17,214 nt of DNA from Draconibacterium sp. GTDB taxonomy: Bacteria; Bacteroidota; Bacteroidia; Bacteroidales; Prolixibacteraceae. How positions within the stretch are numbered: the first letter of the stretch is position 1; each line of letters begins with the position of its first letter. Below the pieces are notes generated by a model. The model searched no databases and was not told the DNA's origin. It was given only the letters and a program-made list of their open reading frames with translations. The stretch covers positions 1-17,214 of the forward strand of contig JALUZN010000481.1 in the NCBI GenBank assembly GCA_027011835.1, given 5' to 3'. Made by a program: the position numbers and the translations under genes. Shown in pieces: positions 1 through 9,038 of this stretch.

Positions 1-14
1 CCCCTCTTGAGGGG
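1..14. repeat. Short GC-rich palindrome at the left edge
   Basis: The window opens with CCCCTCTTGAGGGG, an inverted repeat with a five-base stem and a four-base CTTG loop (or six and two). It is followed by a purine-rich stretch and not by a T-run, so it is not a convincing intrinsic terminator for this strand. Palindromes of this style can belong to dispersed intergenic repeats, but only one copy is visible and it sits on the window edge. Positions 15-104 are AT-rich with a T-run at 62-69; no gene or clear promoter was recognised there. Confidence 0.3.
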
Positions 15-104
15 AAATGCCGAAAGGGTAAAATAAAATAGTTTATAGTCTGTTAGTACGATTTTTTTTAATATGTATATGAATAACAAATGAAAATAGA
101 AAAT

Positions 105-3100
105 ATGAAAACTAAAATATTTACATTATTACTGCTGCTAAATGTTTCTGCAATTTTTTCACAGGAAACAGATATTTTAAAAGATTACAATGGCGATTTT
201 GAAGAAGGGATAACATTTTGGAGATTCTTTGAAGTTCCCGACAATATTGGCAGTAAGTGGGAAATTACCGACGATGCAGTTAGTGGTAATAATGCGATGA
301 AACTAACGTGGGTTACTGCCAACAGTTCTGTCGTTGACCGGGGATTCGATAACTGGTCAGCAAATGTTCCGGTAATAGCAGGAGCCGAATACACGGTAAA
401 AGCATTTATTAAAAGCAATCAGGCTTCGGGACTCCGGGTAAATATGTTGTTTGGCTTTTTCGAAAATAACGGGGCACCAATAAAACCTCAGAGTAGTGTT
501 AATTGCGAACTTACTGATAACTATTCGGAATATGAGCTTACCGTAACCGCACCGGCAAATGCAACTACATGCTGGATTGCATTCCGAATGTATAACCAGG
601 AAAATAAGCGTGTTGCCGGTACAGTTTATATCGATAATGTTCGAATACTTGGCGAGTCAGCTTATATAGCACCGCGTGTAATGGAAACAAGTTTGCCCTC
701 CAACGATGTTCCCATTGCAAGTATCGACGTAACAGAAGACCCGTATTTGGCAAAAAACGATGGTTCGGAAGATGCAACTTCAGCTTTTCAGGATGCCATT
801 GGCAGAGCTGCTATTGCAGGAGGTGCCGTAGTATTTGTGCCTGCCGGAAAGTACCGGTTCGATGGTAATTTAAATATTCCTGAAGGTGTAACTTTACGTG
901 GCGAGTGGGCAAATCCCGATAGTGTTAATGGTATAAAAGGAACTATTTTAATGCCATATGCCAATAAAGGAAATGAGGGGGGAGTGCCGTTTATCTCTAT
1001 TCAGCGGGGAGCCGGAATCAGAAACCTGTCGATTTGGTATCCCGAACAATCTACTGCTTCGGTAAGTGCTTATCCGTGGACCATTCATTGTCATCCCGAT
1101 GGAAGTGCCGGGGCGGGAGACAACACATCGGTTGTTAATGTTACACTTGTAAACTCGTATAACGGAATAAAAATAGGGCCCAATAGAAATGAATTGCACT
1201 ACATTCGGAATATTTATGGAACTCCGTTAAAGCAAGGAATATGGTTATCGCAAACCACCGATATCGGGAGGCTGGTAAATGTCAATTTTACACCAAAATA
1301 CTGGAGTAATTCAGGGGTAGTAAATGCACCTTCCGAGAGTGCAATTCTGCAATGGTTACAAAACAATTCAACCACAGGTATTATTATGGGACGCTCCGAC
1401 TGGGAATATATTTTCGATGTTTCGCTGGTGGGCTATCAAACCGGAGTACAAATAATTAAATACACCGATATGGGCCCCAACGGTGTAATTTACGGTTTAA
1501 ATATCGATAAAAGTAAAATTGGAATTGACCTGGTAAATATTAATCCAATTGGCTGGGCAATTTCAAACGCTACCATAAATGTTGAAGGAGAAAATTCGGT
1601 ATGTGTACGGGCAGGTAAAGCTTTTAACTCTGTTGTTCAGTTTAATTCGTGTACGTTTGGTGGTTCTCCCAAAAATGCGGTACAGTTCTCAGAATATGCT
1701 TCAGGCCGACTTTCGTTTCAGAATTGTACTTTCGAAAACTGGGGACAGAATGAAGAGGATGCCGCAATAGATTGTAACCAAGGTTCGGTTTCGCTAATTG
1801 GCAATACCTTTAATCTCGATAAACTTCATCTGCGAATTGGGAAGTTTGCAAAGAGCACACAGATTCTCGATAACTCATTTCCTGCACAATTAAAAATAGA
1901 CAACAAAAGTATTGGGAAGGTGCTTATTTCGCAAGAGCCGTTAAACAGTAAAAAACTAAATGTACCAAAACACGAATATGCCGTTGTTCCACATCCGGCG
2001 ACAGATGATTTATTTAATGTTATCGATTTTGGTGCCCGCTCCGACTTATCATTCGATAATACAGCTGCATTTCAGGCTGCACTCGATTCGGCCGAGGCAA
2101 ATGGTGGTGGCACAGTTTATATTCCTGCCGGCATGTACCGGTTTGATGGTCATATTGTTATACCAACGGGTGTCGAACTTCGTGGTATATGGGATGTCCC
2201 ACATCATACTATTTCGCGCGGAAGCGTTTTATTGGCATACGAAGGAAAAGGAAGCTTCTCTGGCACTCCTTTTATTTCGATGCAGTCCGGCGCTGGTGTT
2301 CAGGGGTTTACAGTATGGTATCCCGAGCAGGACTCCAAACATTTTTACCGGTATCCGTGGAGTATCAGAACATTGGGAGAGAATTGCTGGATAAAAAACA
2401 TTGTGCTTTCGAACACTTATCAGGGAGTTGACCTTGCATCCAATCCAAGTGCCGGGCACGTGGTAAGTTATCTTGCAGGAGCATCGTTAAAAACAGGTAT
2501 CTCGGTAGATAAGAATAGCGGCGACGGTTGGATTGAGAACGTTCAGTACAATCCACATTACTGGGCACGAAGCTCCGGTTATCCACAACCGCCATCACTC
2601 GATTTTGGGGCTGTAATTGCCTACCAACAGGCAAAACTCGATGCATTTAAAATTGGGTCGGCAAAACACGAACATATTTTAGGAACTTTTGTTTTTGCTG
2701 CCAAAAGAGGCATCTATCTAACTCCTGATGATGGTACTTCAACAATAGATGTATTCCAACATGGTACCGATGCCGGTAGCGATGGCATTTATCTGGTAAG
2801 CAATGCAGGTTCCAAAATTAATTTTATAAACACTCAACTCGTTTTGCTCGGCACACACCAAAACGGTATTATTACTTCGGCTCCAAGTTTTGGAGGCGAT
2901 GCATCATTTTTTAATTCTGTTTCGTGGGGAGGTCCCGGGCCAACAGCCAACCTCGATGGAAACGGAAGTATTCTGATTCAGCAAATGCATACTCATAATG
3001 GCGCTTTTAAACTTAAAAACGGCAATATCCGAATTGAAAATATTAAGCTGTCGTCATCGTTGAGTCCTCAATATCAAATTGAATCGGAAAGTTGTAGCTT

Positions 3101-4031
3101 AAAACTTTTCGGAAGTTACTCGAGAAATGGGTTTAAACTTCTCAATGTAAATCCCGACAGGAGTATGGTTGAAACAGACTATTACTATTACTATAAATCA
3201 TCCGTAGAAACATCCATGTCGACCGGATGGGAAAGTAACGACCAGCAAAATATTTGGGACGATACATTTTGGGGAAATAAAAGCTTTAACCCGGAGGGGA
3301 TGAATAGTTTTCAATGCCATTCTGTAGCTTCAGACGATGCACATTCGGGTGCGCGGGTTTTAAAAGTTTCCGCAGCGAAAATTGGCGACAAAACCCCGTT
3401 TTATAAAATTTTTAATGATAAAATTCCAATCATTAATAATTCCTATTTTACGTATTGGGTAAACCCGGAAGATGAGGCAGGGAAAAGCGGATTTATTGAT
3501 TTATTGTTTACCGACGGCACGCGGTTATCGGAACTTGGTGCAGTTGCCGACGATGGTTTGGCTTTAGATGCTCCGCGTGGCAATGTCGGAGAGTGGACAT
3601 TGGTTAAATGCTCAATTGGGAAATATGCAGCAAAAAAAACAATTCAATCTGTTTTGGTTGGAACAGAATCGGATAATGAACAATATAGCTTTTTAGTTGA
3701 CGATCTAAGTATTGTCGGAGTAATTACAGACAGCAATATTCGTTCGAATAAAGGAATCTCTCTCAGTCAAAACTATCCCAATCCGTTTAACCAATCCACC
3801 ACAATTCCTTTTCATATCGATAAGAGCGGGTTTGTAACACTTTCGGTTTACAATCTATCGGGCAAGAAAATTACACAGCTTGTAAACAGGCAGTTTATGA
3901 ATTCAGGCAGTTACGAAATCAATTGGGTGCCGGGAAATTTGGAAGCGGGAATTTACTTCTCGAAATTTGAATTTACAACTGGTAACGGGAGCACCTCGGT
4001 TTTTAAACGCAAAATAATTTTAATGAAATAA
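105..4031 (+). CDS. Secreted tandem pectate-lyase-like beta-helix protein with CBM-like domains and T9SS tail
   Basis: Start chosen at ATG 105, which places a typical signal peptide (MKTKIFTLLLL...FSQ) at the N terminus; an in-frame ATG at 90 would add five residues. Numbering below is from the ATG at 90. Residues ~31-190 form a CBM-like beta-sandwich. A first pectate-lyase-3-type beta-helix runs ~214-620 and a second ~640-1030, each opening with an AFQ-AI/AL helix, a 'VPAGKYRFDG'-like strand and 'GVxLRGxW'. The two modules are visibly homologous: WYPEQ recurs at 316 and 743, followed by YPWxI, then a YW motif. A second beta-sandwich (~1048-1210) ends in 'DDLSIVG', and a T9SS type A sorting domain with YPNPF begins ~1229. 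Two tandem beta-helices recall GH55 enzymes, but I cannot place catalytic residues, and the GH28 NTD/DD/GHG motifs are not seen. Substrate unknown; likely surface-attached or secreted and polysaccharide-directed. A run of five tyrosines (3178-3195) sits between helix 2 and the last sandwich. Confidence 0.85.
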   Translation: MKTKIFTLLLLLNVSAIFSQETDILKDYNGDFEEGITFWRFFEVPDNIGSKWEITDDAVSGNNAMKLTWVTANSSVVDRGFDNWSANVPVIAGAEYTVKAFIKSNQASGLRVNMLFGFFENNGAPIKPQSSVNCELTDNYSEYELTVTAPANATTCWIAFRMYNQENKRVAGTVYIDNVRILGESAYIAPRVMETSLPSNDVPIASIDVTEDPYLAKNDGSEDATSAFQDAIGRAAIAGGAVVFVPAGKYRFDGNLNIPEGVTLRGEWANPDSVNGIKGTILMPYANKGNEGGVPFISIQRGAGIRNLSIWYPEQSTASVSAYPWTIHCHPDGSAGAGDNTSVVNVTLVNSYNGIKIGPNRNELHYIRNIYGTPLKQGIWLSQTTDIGRLVNVNFTPKYWSNSGVVNAPSESAILQWLQNNSTTGIIMGRSDWEYIFDVSLVGYQTGVQIIKYTDMGPNGVIYGLNIDKSKIGIDLVNINPIGWAISNATINVEGENSVCVRAGKAFNSVVQFNSCTFGGSPKNAVQFSEYASGRLSFQNCTFENWGQNEEDAAIDCNQGSVSLIGNTFNLDKLHLRIGKFAKSTQILDNSFPAQLKIDNKSIGKVLISQEPLNSKKLNVPKHEYAVVPHPATDDLFNVIDFGARSDLSFDNTAAFQAALDSAEANGGGTVYIPAGMYRFDGHIVIPTGVELRGIWDVPHHTISRGSVLLAYEGKGSFSGTPFISMQSGAGVQGFTVWYPEQDSKHFYRYPWSIRTLGENCWIKNIVLSNTYQGVDLASNPSAGHVVSYLAGASLKTGISVDKNSGDGWIENVQYNPHYWARSSGYPQPPSLDFGAVIAYQQAKLDAFKIGSAKHEHILGTFVFAAKRGIYLTPDDGTSTIDVFQHGTDAGSDGIYLVSNAGSKINFINTQLVLLGTHQNGIITSAPSFGGDASFFNSVSWGGPGPTANLDGNGSILIQQMHTHNGAFKLKNGNIRIENIKLSSSLSPQYQIESESCSLKLFGSYSRNGFKLLNVNPDRSMVETDYYYYYKSSVETSMSTGWESNDQQNIWDDTFWGNKSFNPEGMNSFQCHSVASDDAHSGARVLKVSAAKIGDKTPFYKIFNDKIPIINNSYFTYWVNPEDEAGKSGFIDLLFTDGTRLSELGAVADDGLALDAPRGNVGEWTLVKCSIGKYAAKKTIQSVLVGTESDNEQYSFLVDDLSIVGVITDSNIRSNKGISLSQNYPNPFNQSTTIPFHIDKSGFVTLSVYNLSGKKITQLVNRQFMNSGSYEINWVPGNLEAGIYFSKFEFTTGNGSTSVFKRKIILMK

Positions 4032-4163
4032 TAATGAAACGAGCATGGTCGACAAAACATAAAAGCTTATGTGTAAATTGTGCATGCGAGTTCCATGGGT
4101 CAAGAATTATAATTTCGACTTATATGTTTATCATTTTGAATTGCAATGTTTTAACTTAATTAT

Positions 4164-5393
4164 ATGCGAATAAAAATATTAAAAACAGGATTCCTTTTTG
4201 TACTACTTTTTATTGCGTTAATTCAGATTTCTAATGCACAAAGTATTAGAGAATTTGGTGTAAAACCATCGAATTCAGCCGAACTAAACAAAATAAATTT
4301 ACAAAAAGCTATCGATTTAATGTCGCGAAAGGGTGGTGTACTTTATGTCGAGCCAAGCGATTCGGCCTATCCTATTAACGGGGGGCTAATTCTGAGGAAA
4401 AATGTTTCGTTGGTTGGCGCAAATGCTGCAACACCACGCGGAACATGCCACCCAAGCAAACCGCAGCCTGTTGGAAGCGTTTTCGAAATTACCGATACTG
4501 AGCATGTTTTTATTACGGTAGAATCGGCAACACAGATAAAGGGAATTCAGTTTTGGTATTCGGAGCAGGCAATTAAAGATGCTTCAAAAATAATTGAGTA
4601 TCCGGCAACAATCCGGCTTTCGTACGAAAACTCAACTCAAGGGGTAACATTAAATAATCTCACCTTTTATGGCGAATATTTAACCATCGATTTTGCCGCA
4701 CCAAAAGGCAAATTAAGCGAGCTGTTAACAGTTGAACACTGTTTTGCCTATCCGTTAAGCGGGCAGTTTGTCCGCATCGACTATTGTTACGACATTCCAC
4801 GTATTTTGCACTGTCACGTAAATCCTGCCATAACCCGGGAATTTGCCGGCGGCTATTCAAAAGAAATTATCGATGCAGTTGTTGCTAAAAAAACGTTTGC
4901 CTATTCAATTAACCACACCGACAATGCGCAATTAATCGATATCTTTTCATTCGGAACATACGGAGGAATTTATTTGGGTGGCGAAACATACGGACAGCTT
5001 ACCAATTTTAATTTCGATTGTGTAACTATTGGAATAGATAAATTGGGGAATAATACAAAAAACCGGAATTGGCAAATTGCGCAAGGGTCGATAATTGCAA
5101 ACACAGGCGATAAAATTGAGGATGTTCATCCTATTATAATTGAAGGTGTTGGACACACTTCATTGTCAAATGTCGAGGCATTCTCGGGCAATAACCCGGC
5201 ACTAACAAACTTTGGCGTTTCTTACGATTTCCTTACAATTAAAGGAGATAAAAAATGTACGGTTTCGATGTTTGGATGCAGGATGAGAAATTATGTAGCC
5301 GACGACCCGTTAACGGTTTTAAATAAAAAAGCCATCATTCAGGTTTATGGTTGCATCGATAAAAACGAAGAGATTTACAATTATAAAAAGTAA
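4164..5393 (+). CDS. Exported single-domain pectate-lyase-like beta-helix protein
   Basis: A 409-aa protein with a signal peptide over residues 1-26 (hydrophobic core LFVLLFIALI, then NAQ). The mature part starts with 'IREFGV' and an N/LQKAI helix, as in the pectate-lyase-3 superfamily, and continues as Val/Ile/Asn/Gly-rich strands typical of right-handed beta-helices. It shares with both modules of the upstream gene the block GIQF-WYSEQ (W131) followed about 15 residues later by YPATI, so it is probably a diverged relative of one module. Unlike the upstream protein it has no CBM-like domain and no T9SS sorting domain, which suggests a periplasmic or differently exported partner. The gene lies 132 bp after the first beta-helix gene and 44 bp before the GDPD gene. 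Catalytic activity cannot be assigned; it could be a lyase, a hydrolase or a binding protein. Confidence 0.75.
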   Translation: MRIKILKTGFLFVLLFIALIQISNAQSIREFGVKPSNSAELNKINLQKAIDLMSRKGGVLYVEPSDSAYPINGGLILRKNVSLVGANAATPRGTCHPSKPQPVGSVFEITDTEHVFITVESATQIKGIQFWYSEQAIKDASKIIEYPATIRLSYENSTQGVTLNNLTFYGEYLTIDFAAPKGKLSELLTVEHCFAYPLSGQFVRIDYCYDIPRILHCHVNPAITREFAGGYSKEIIDAVVAKKTFAYSINHTDNAQLIDIFSFGTYGGIYLGGETYGQLTNFNFDCVTIGIDKLGNNTKNRNWQIAQGSIIANTGDKIEDVHPIIIEGVGHTSLSNVEAFSGNNPALTNFGVSYDFLTIKGDKKCTVSMFGCRMRNYVADDPLTVLNKKAIIQVYGCIDKNEEIYNYKK

Positions 5394-5437
5394 ATAGAAA
5401 TACAACTGTGGTTATCCTCAGATTTAAATTTTTAATT

Positions 5438-7705
5438 ATGAAGAGAACGACTTTATTATCATCAGTATTGCTATTATTCGCAGTCATTTCTTATGGGCAA
5501 AACCCAAAAATAATTGCCCATCGCGGATATTCTCACAAGGCTCCTGAGAATACACTCGCTGCATTTCAAAAAGCCATTGAAGTAAATGCAGACTATTTTG
5601 AACTGGATGTGCAACTTTCGAAAGACGACTCTTTAATGATTATGCACGATGGAACTGTTGACAGAACAACCAATGGCACAGGAGCAATTTCGAGCATGAC
5701 CTATCAGCATCTTAAAGATCTTGATGCCGGATCGTGGTTTAGTAACGAATATGCCAATGAAAGGATACCAACGCTAAGTGAAGCTCTTATTTTGGCAAAA
5801 AATAGCACCAATACTATTGGTGTTGTTATTGAACTAAAAACGTCAGATACTTCTGTTCCAAAGAGAATCGTACAATTAATTCAAAAGTTAGGAATGGAAA
5901 ACAGGGTCATAGTATCTGGTTTTAGCCTTTCTCAATTAACATTAATTAAAAATGAAGATTCGTCTATTCCTGTTCAGCTATTTGCAATGGTTAGCAGGTC
6001 GCATATCGATAATATAGCAGCAATAAATGGTGAGTGGGTTGGCAGTGGAGGAACCATTACCAAAGACTTAATTGATTATGCGCATAATAAAGGAGTTAAA
6101 TTTAATGCGTGGACGATAAACAGTGCTTCGCAGATGTTAAATTTAAAAGAAATAGGTATTGATGCTATTACCACAGATTATCCTGCTGTACTAATTGCAG
6201 CAATGGACGACACAGAACCTTCAGATGTTATTTTAAGTTCGGCAACAGCAACGGTAACAGATGTAACACTAAATTGGGAGGCAGCCGAAGATTCAGAAAG
6301 TGGAATAGTTGGATATGATATTTTTCGTGATGAAACAGCTGGTGCTACAACTCTAATTGCTTCGGTTGGAAATATTACTACTTATGTTGATAAAACCTAT
6401 ACCGAATTGCAACAGTATTATTACAGGATTAAAGCAAAAAACTCTGCCGGGCTGCAAAGTATTAATTATTCCAATGAGATATCGGTTAAAACAAAGAGTG
6501 ATTTCATTCCTCCAACAGTTAAATATGTAACGTCGAATGGAGATAACAGCACAGTTGTTATTGAGTTCTCGGAAAGAGTTAATAAAGCTTCTGCCGAAAA
6601 CATTTCAAACTATACTTTTTATGGTGAAGCTACTGTGTTGGCTGCTAAACTTGGTGTCGATTTGAAAACTGTTATTTTGTCAACCTCAACATTGTCAGAA
6701 CAATCCTATACGCTTACTATCGAAAACGTAAAAGACAGAGCTAATGCATCAAATACAATGCAAGCTGTAACTGTTGTCTTTTCTCATCAAGGATTTCATA
6801 GTAATGAAATTGCATGTTATAATCTTGATTTAATAACTGCTGAAAATACAGTTATTGATAAAACGGAAAATCTTAATTATGGGGTTGCAAAAAATGGTGT
6901 TTTTCTTAATGAAGGTATTCTGGGAAATGCACTGGGGTTTGATGGAGTTGATGATTATGTTGAATTTAAACCTTCATCGTCTTTTGATATAAATAACAAT
7001 TCAGTAACCGTATCTCTCTGGACAAAGTTGGGGTATTTGCCCACCGAACTTCCCGTTGCTTTCGGACCACTGTTTGATTCTGATGGAGACCAGTATGTAT
7101 TGTATGAAGACCGCGGAAATAGTGAACTTCGATTTAAGGTTACAACATCAACCGGAGCGCAAAGGCCCGGTATTTCAAATGATGATTTAACTGCCGGAGA
7201 ATGGATTCATATAGTTGGCGTTTACGATGGTTCAAATGCAATGATTTATCTGAATGGAGAAAAGAAAGATTCTCATCCTTTAACCGGAAATGTAAAAACA
7301 GGACAAAAGGCTTTCTTGGGTAAAAACGGGGAGTCATATTTTAAAGGTAGTATCGATCAGGTTGAAATATTTAACACAGCTCTAACGGGTATTGAAATAG
7401 AGAATATGTACAATCATATAAAAAACGATGTTGTAACAACATCGATTATGGATGTATCTAAATCATCGATGATTCATGTATATCCTAATCCAAACAGAGG
7501 AACTTTTACCATTGATTTAAATTCTGTTTCAAACCTGAATGCCAAGTTTGAAGTAATTAATTTAGTGGGGCAGGTAGTTATTAGAGGGGTACTAAATACT
7601 TTGGGAAAACAAGTTGTTACTCTCCCCAAACCTATTCCCGGTATTTATACCGTAAGAGTTTACTCGCAGAATAAAAAATATGAGAATCGGATAACAATAA
7701 TTTAG
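5438..7705 (+). CDS. Secreted multidomain glycerophosphodiester phosphodiesterase with T9SS tail
   Basis: Start set at ATG 5438, which yields a clean signal peptide ending SYGQ; an in-frame GTG at 5408 would add ten residues ahead of it. The GDPD barrel covers ~22-255 with the family's catalytic set: HRG (H28, R29), ENT (E37, N38), ELD (E55, D57), MHD (H70, D71) and a later IELK (E132). Then come an FN3 domain (~262-353), an SbsA-like Ig domain (~357-450), a LamG/concanavalin-like domain (~455-660, 'LGFDGVDDYVEF', 'IDQVEIFNTAL') and a T9SS domain from VYPNP (682-685) to the end. The enzyme should hydrolyse glycerophosphodiesters to an alcohol plus glycerol-3-phosphate outside the cell. The long non-catalytic half suggests polymer or surface binding. 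The gene ends 10 bp before a metallophosphoesterase gene, implying co-transcription. Substrate could be deacylated phospholipid, teichoic-acid-like polymer or a glycerophosphate-decorated glycan. Confidence 0.9.
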   Translation: MKRTTLLSSVLLLFAVISYGQNPKIIAHRGYSHKAPENTLAAFQKAIEVNADYFELDVQLSKDDSLMIMHDGTVDRTTNGTGAISSMTYQHLKDLDAGSWFSNEYANERIPTLSEALILAKNSTNTIGVVIELKTSDTSVPKRIVQLIQKLGMENRVIVSGFSLSQLTLIKNEDSSIPVQLFAMVSRSHIDNIAAINGEWVGSGGTITKDLIDYAHNKGVKFNAWTINSASQMLNLKEIGIDAITTDYPAVLIAAMDDTEPSDVILSSATATVTDVTLNWEAAEDSESGIVGYDIFRDETAGATTLIASVGNITTYVDKTYTELQQYYYRIKAKNSAGLQSINYSNEISVKTKSDFIPPTVKYVTSNGDNSTVVIEFSERVNKASAENISNYTFYGEATVLAAKLGVDLKTVILSTSTLSEQSYTLTIENVKDRANASNTMQAVTVVFSHQGFHSNEIACYNLDLITAENTVIDKTENLNYGVAKNGVFLNEGILGNALGFDGVDDYVEFKPSSSFDINNNSVTVSLWTKLGYLPTELPVAFGPLFDSDGDQYVLYEDRGNSELRFKVTTSTGAQRPGISNDDLTAGEWIHIVGVYDGSNAMIYLNGEKKDSHPLTGNVKTGQKAFLGKNGESYFKGSIDQVEIFNTALTGIEIENMYNHIKNDVVTTSIMDVSKSSMIHVYPNPNRGTFTIDLNSVSNLNAKFEVINLVGQVVIRGVLNTLGKQVVTLPKPIPGIYTVRVYSQNKKYENRITII

Positions 7706-7715
7706 AAAAGTACGT

Positions 7716-8804
7716 GTGAGAAAAATAGTATTAATAAGTATTCTGTTGGCAATTGCTTATATAAATTTGTTAGCGCAAAGCAGCAGCATTATTGTAGTGG
7801 GCGATTTGCATTATAACCAGATGAAAGACCACAATTTGGAGTGGCTTGCCAATCAACCCGGCGATTTGGTAAAAGAATCGGAAGATTATTCGAGCTATAC
7901 AAATAAATTTTGGGTGCCCTTTATGAATGTTTTAAAAGAAAAAACAGTCTCGGTAAAACCCGAAGTAAAAGCGATAATTCAGTTGGGCGATTTGTCGGAA
8001 GGGCTGGCAGGTTCGGTTGAAAAAGCAAGGCAAATGAATGCCAATACAGTAAAAGCGATTGAAGCAACACAAATGCCGGTTCCGTGGATTGTTGTAAAAG
8101 GAAATCATGAAACTTACGGACCGGGAGCCAACGAAGCGTACAGCGAATTTTTTGTGCCGTTTTTCAGGGAGCAAACCAATAACGATAAAATTACCAACGC
8201 AGATTACTCTTATACCACAGGAAATATCCAAATTACTTGCCTTGACTCTTGGGATTATAGTACCGATATTCTTGATTTTCTCGAAAAGGAACTTTCAGAA
8301 TCGAAGGCAAAATATAAGTTTGTGGCACTGCACGAGCCGGTAGTTCCTGTTTCGGGATATTGCTGGTATGCTTTTAATCAGGATGAAGAGAGGCATAATA
8401 AATTAATGGAGATTATTGCTAAAAACAGAGCCATTGTATTATGCGGTCATCTGCACTACTATTCGGTTTTAAGTCGGAAAACAGATTTTGGACCGGTTGT
8501 TCAGGTTATGGTAGTGAGTGTAGTGCGCGATAGCAGTTATCAGGTTCCGTCGTATGTAATCGATGAGTTTAGTCCGGCATTGGCCGACAGCTCTGCCGAT
8601 TGGAGCCCTGAGACTGTTGAAGCACGAAGAGAATTGCTAAGCAAAGAAGATGAGTTTGTTACGTATTACAAACAAACCGATTTGCCCGGATATGCAGTCA
8701 TTAAAATAAACGACGATAAGGAATCGATTCTTCTTGAATACTATGCAGCTTTTGGGAAGAAACCTTACGACACAGTTAATTTAACCGGGTTATTAAACCG
8801 GTAA
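7716..8804 (+). CDS. Exported calcineurin-like metallophosphoesterase
   Basis: A 362-aa protein starting at GTG 7716, 10 bp after the GDPD stop. The GTG is supported because a signal peptide follows directly (RKIVLISILLAIAYINLLAQ). Metal-binding motifs of the calcineurin-like family appear in order: GDLH (D30, H32), GDLSEG (D92), GNHE (N130, H131), LHEP (H206) and CGHLHYYS (H245, H247). The full dinuclear-metal set is therefore present and the enzyme is probably active. No T9SS tail is present, so it likely stays in the periplasm or is lipid-independent at the envelope. Its place directly after a GDPD suggests it removes phosphate from the GDPD product, such as glycerol-3-phosphate. That pairing is inference; family members also act on diesters, nucleotides or phosphoproteins. 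Confidence 0.85.
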   Translation: MRKIVLISILLAIAYINLLAQSSSIIVVGDLHYNQMKDHNLEWLANQPGDLVKESEDYSSYTNKFWVPFMNVLKEKTVSVKPEVKAIIQLGDLSEGLAGSVEKARQMNANTVKAIEATQMPVPWIVVKGNHETYGPGANEAYSEFFVPFFREQTNNDKITNADYSYTTGNIQITCLDSWDYSTDILDFLEKELSESKAKYKFVALHEPVVPVSGYCWYAFNQDEERHNKLMEIIAKNRAIVLCGHLHYYSVLSRKTDFGPVVQVMVVSVVRDSSYQVPSYVIDEFSPALADSSADWSPETVEARRELLSKEDEFVTYYKQTDLPGYAVIKINDDKESILLEYYAAFGKKPYDTVNLTGLLNR

Positions 8805-9038
8805 TCGAATTTATTTTTAAGAAACCATTGCCCACAAAAAGGAATTCGATCGTTCTTTTTCCTGAGAGGCCAATTTAAACCGGAAATACCATAAATTACT
8901 CGGCCGACTAAATCTGAAAATCAACATTTTGCAAAGGCACACCTTCGTGGTGATTCATCATTCTGAAAACAATACCGGAAGTGGAATTTACGATGTGTTA
9001 ATAAAAGGAGCCTGTAATTAAGAAAATATATCATTCTG
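8805..9038. other. Intergenic stretch with a weak A/T hairpin and a possible coding remnant
   Basis: No intact gene is visible. At 8836-8863 an A-run and a T-run can pair (AAAAAGGA with TTCTTTTT, one G-T wobble, loop of about nine bases), giving a weak bidirectional terminator-like element after the phosphoesterase gene. From 8866 to 9021 one plus-strand frame is open for 51 codons and looks protein-like, including TFVVIHHSENNTGSGIYDV, but has no ATG and is preceded by an in-frame stop. It may be the 3' remnant of a decayed gene. GIYxVxI resembles the end of T9SS sorting domains, but this match is too short to rely on. Confidence 0.3.

Noticed and set aside
105..4031. Polygalacturonase (GH28) or classical pectate lyase assignment
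   Set aside because: The GH28 NTD/DD/GHG/RIK motifs are not visible and calcium or arginine residues of pectate lyases cannot be placed; only the beta-helix fold family is supported.
4034..4159. A 41-codon plus-strand open frame (MKRAWSTKHK...) with a CVNCACEFH segment, starting 2 bp after the first beta-helix gene stop
   Set aside because: Short, no recognisable family, no promoter or ribosome-binding evidence, and the amino-acid pattern looks random after the Cys segment. It fills the 132-bp gap by chance as far as can be seen.
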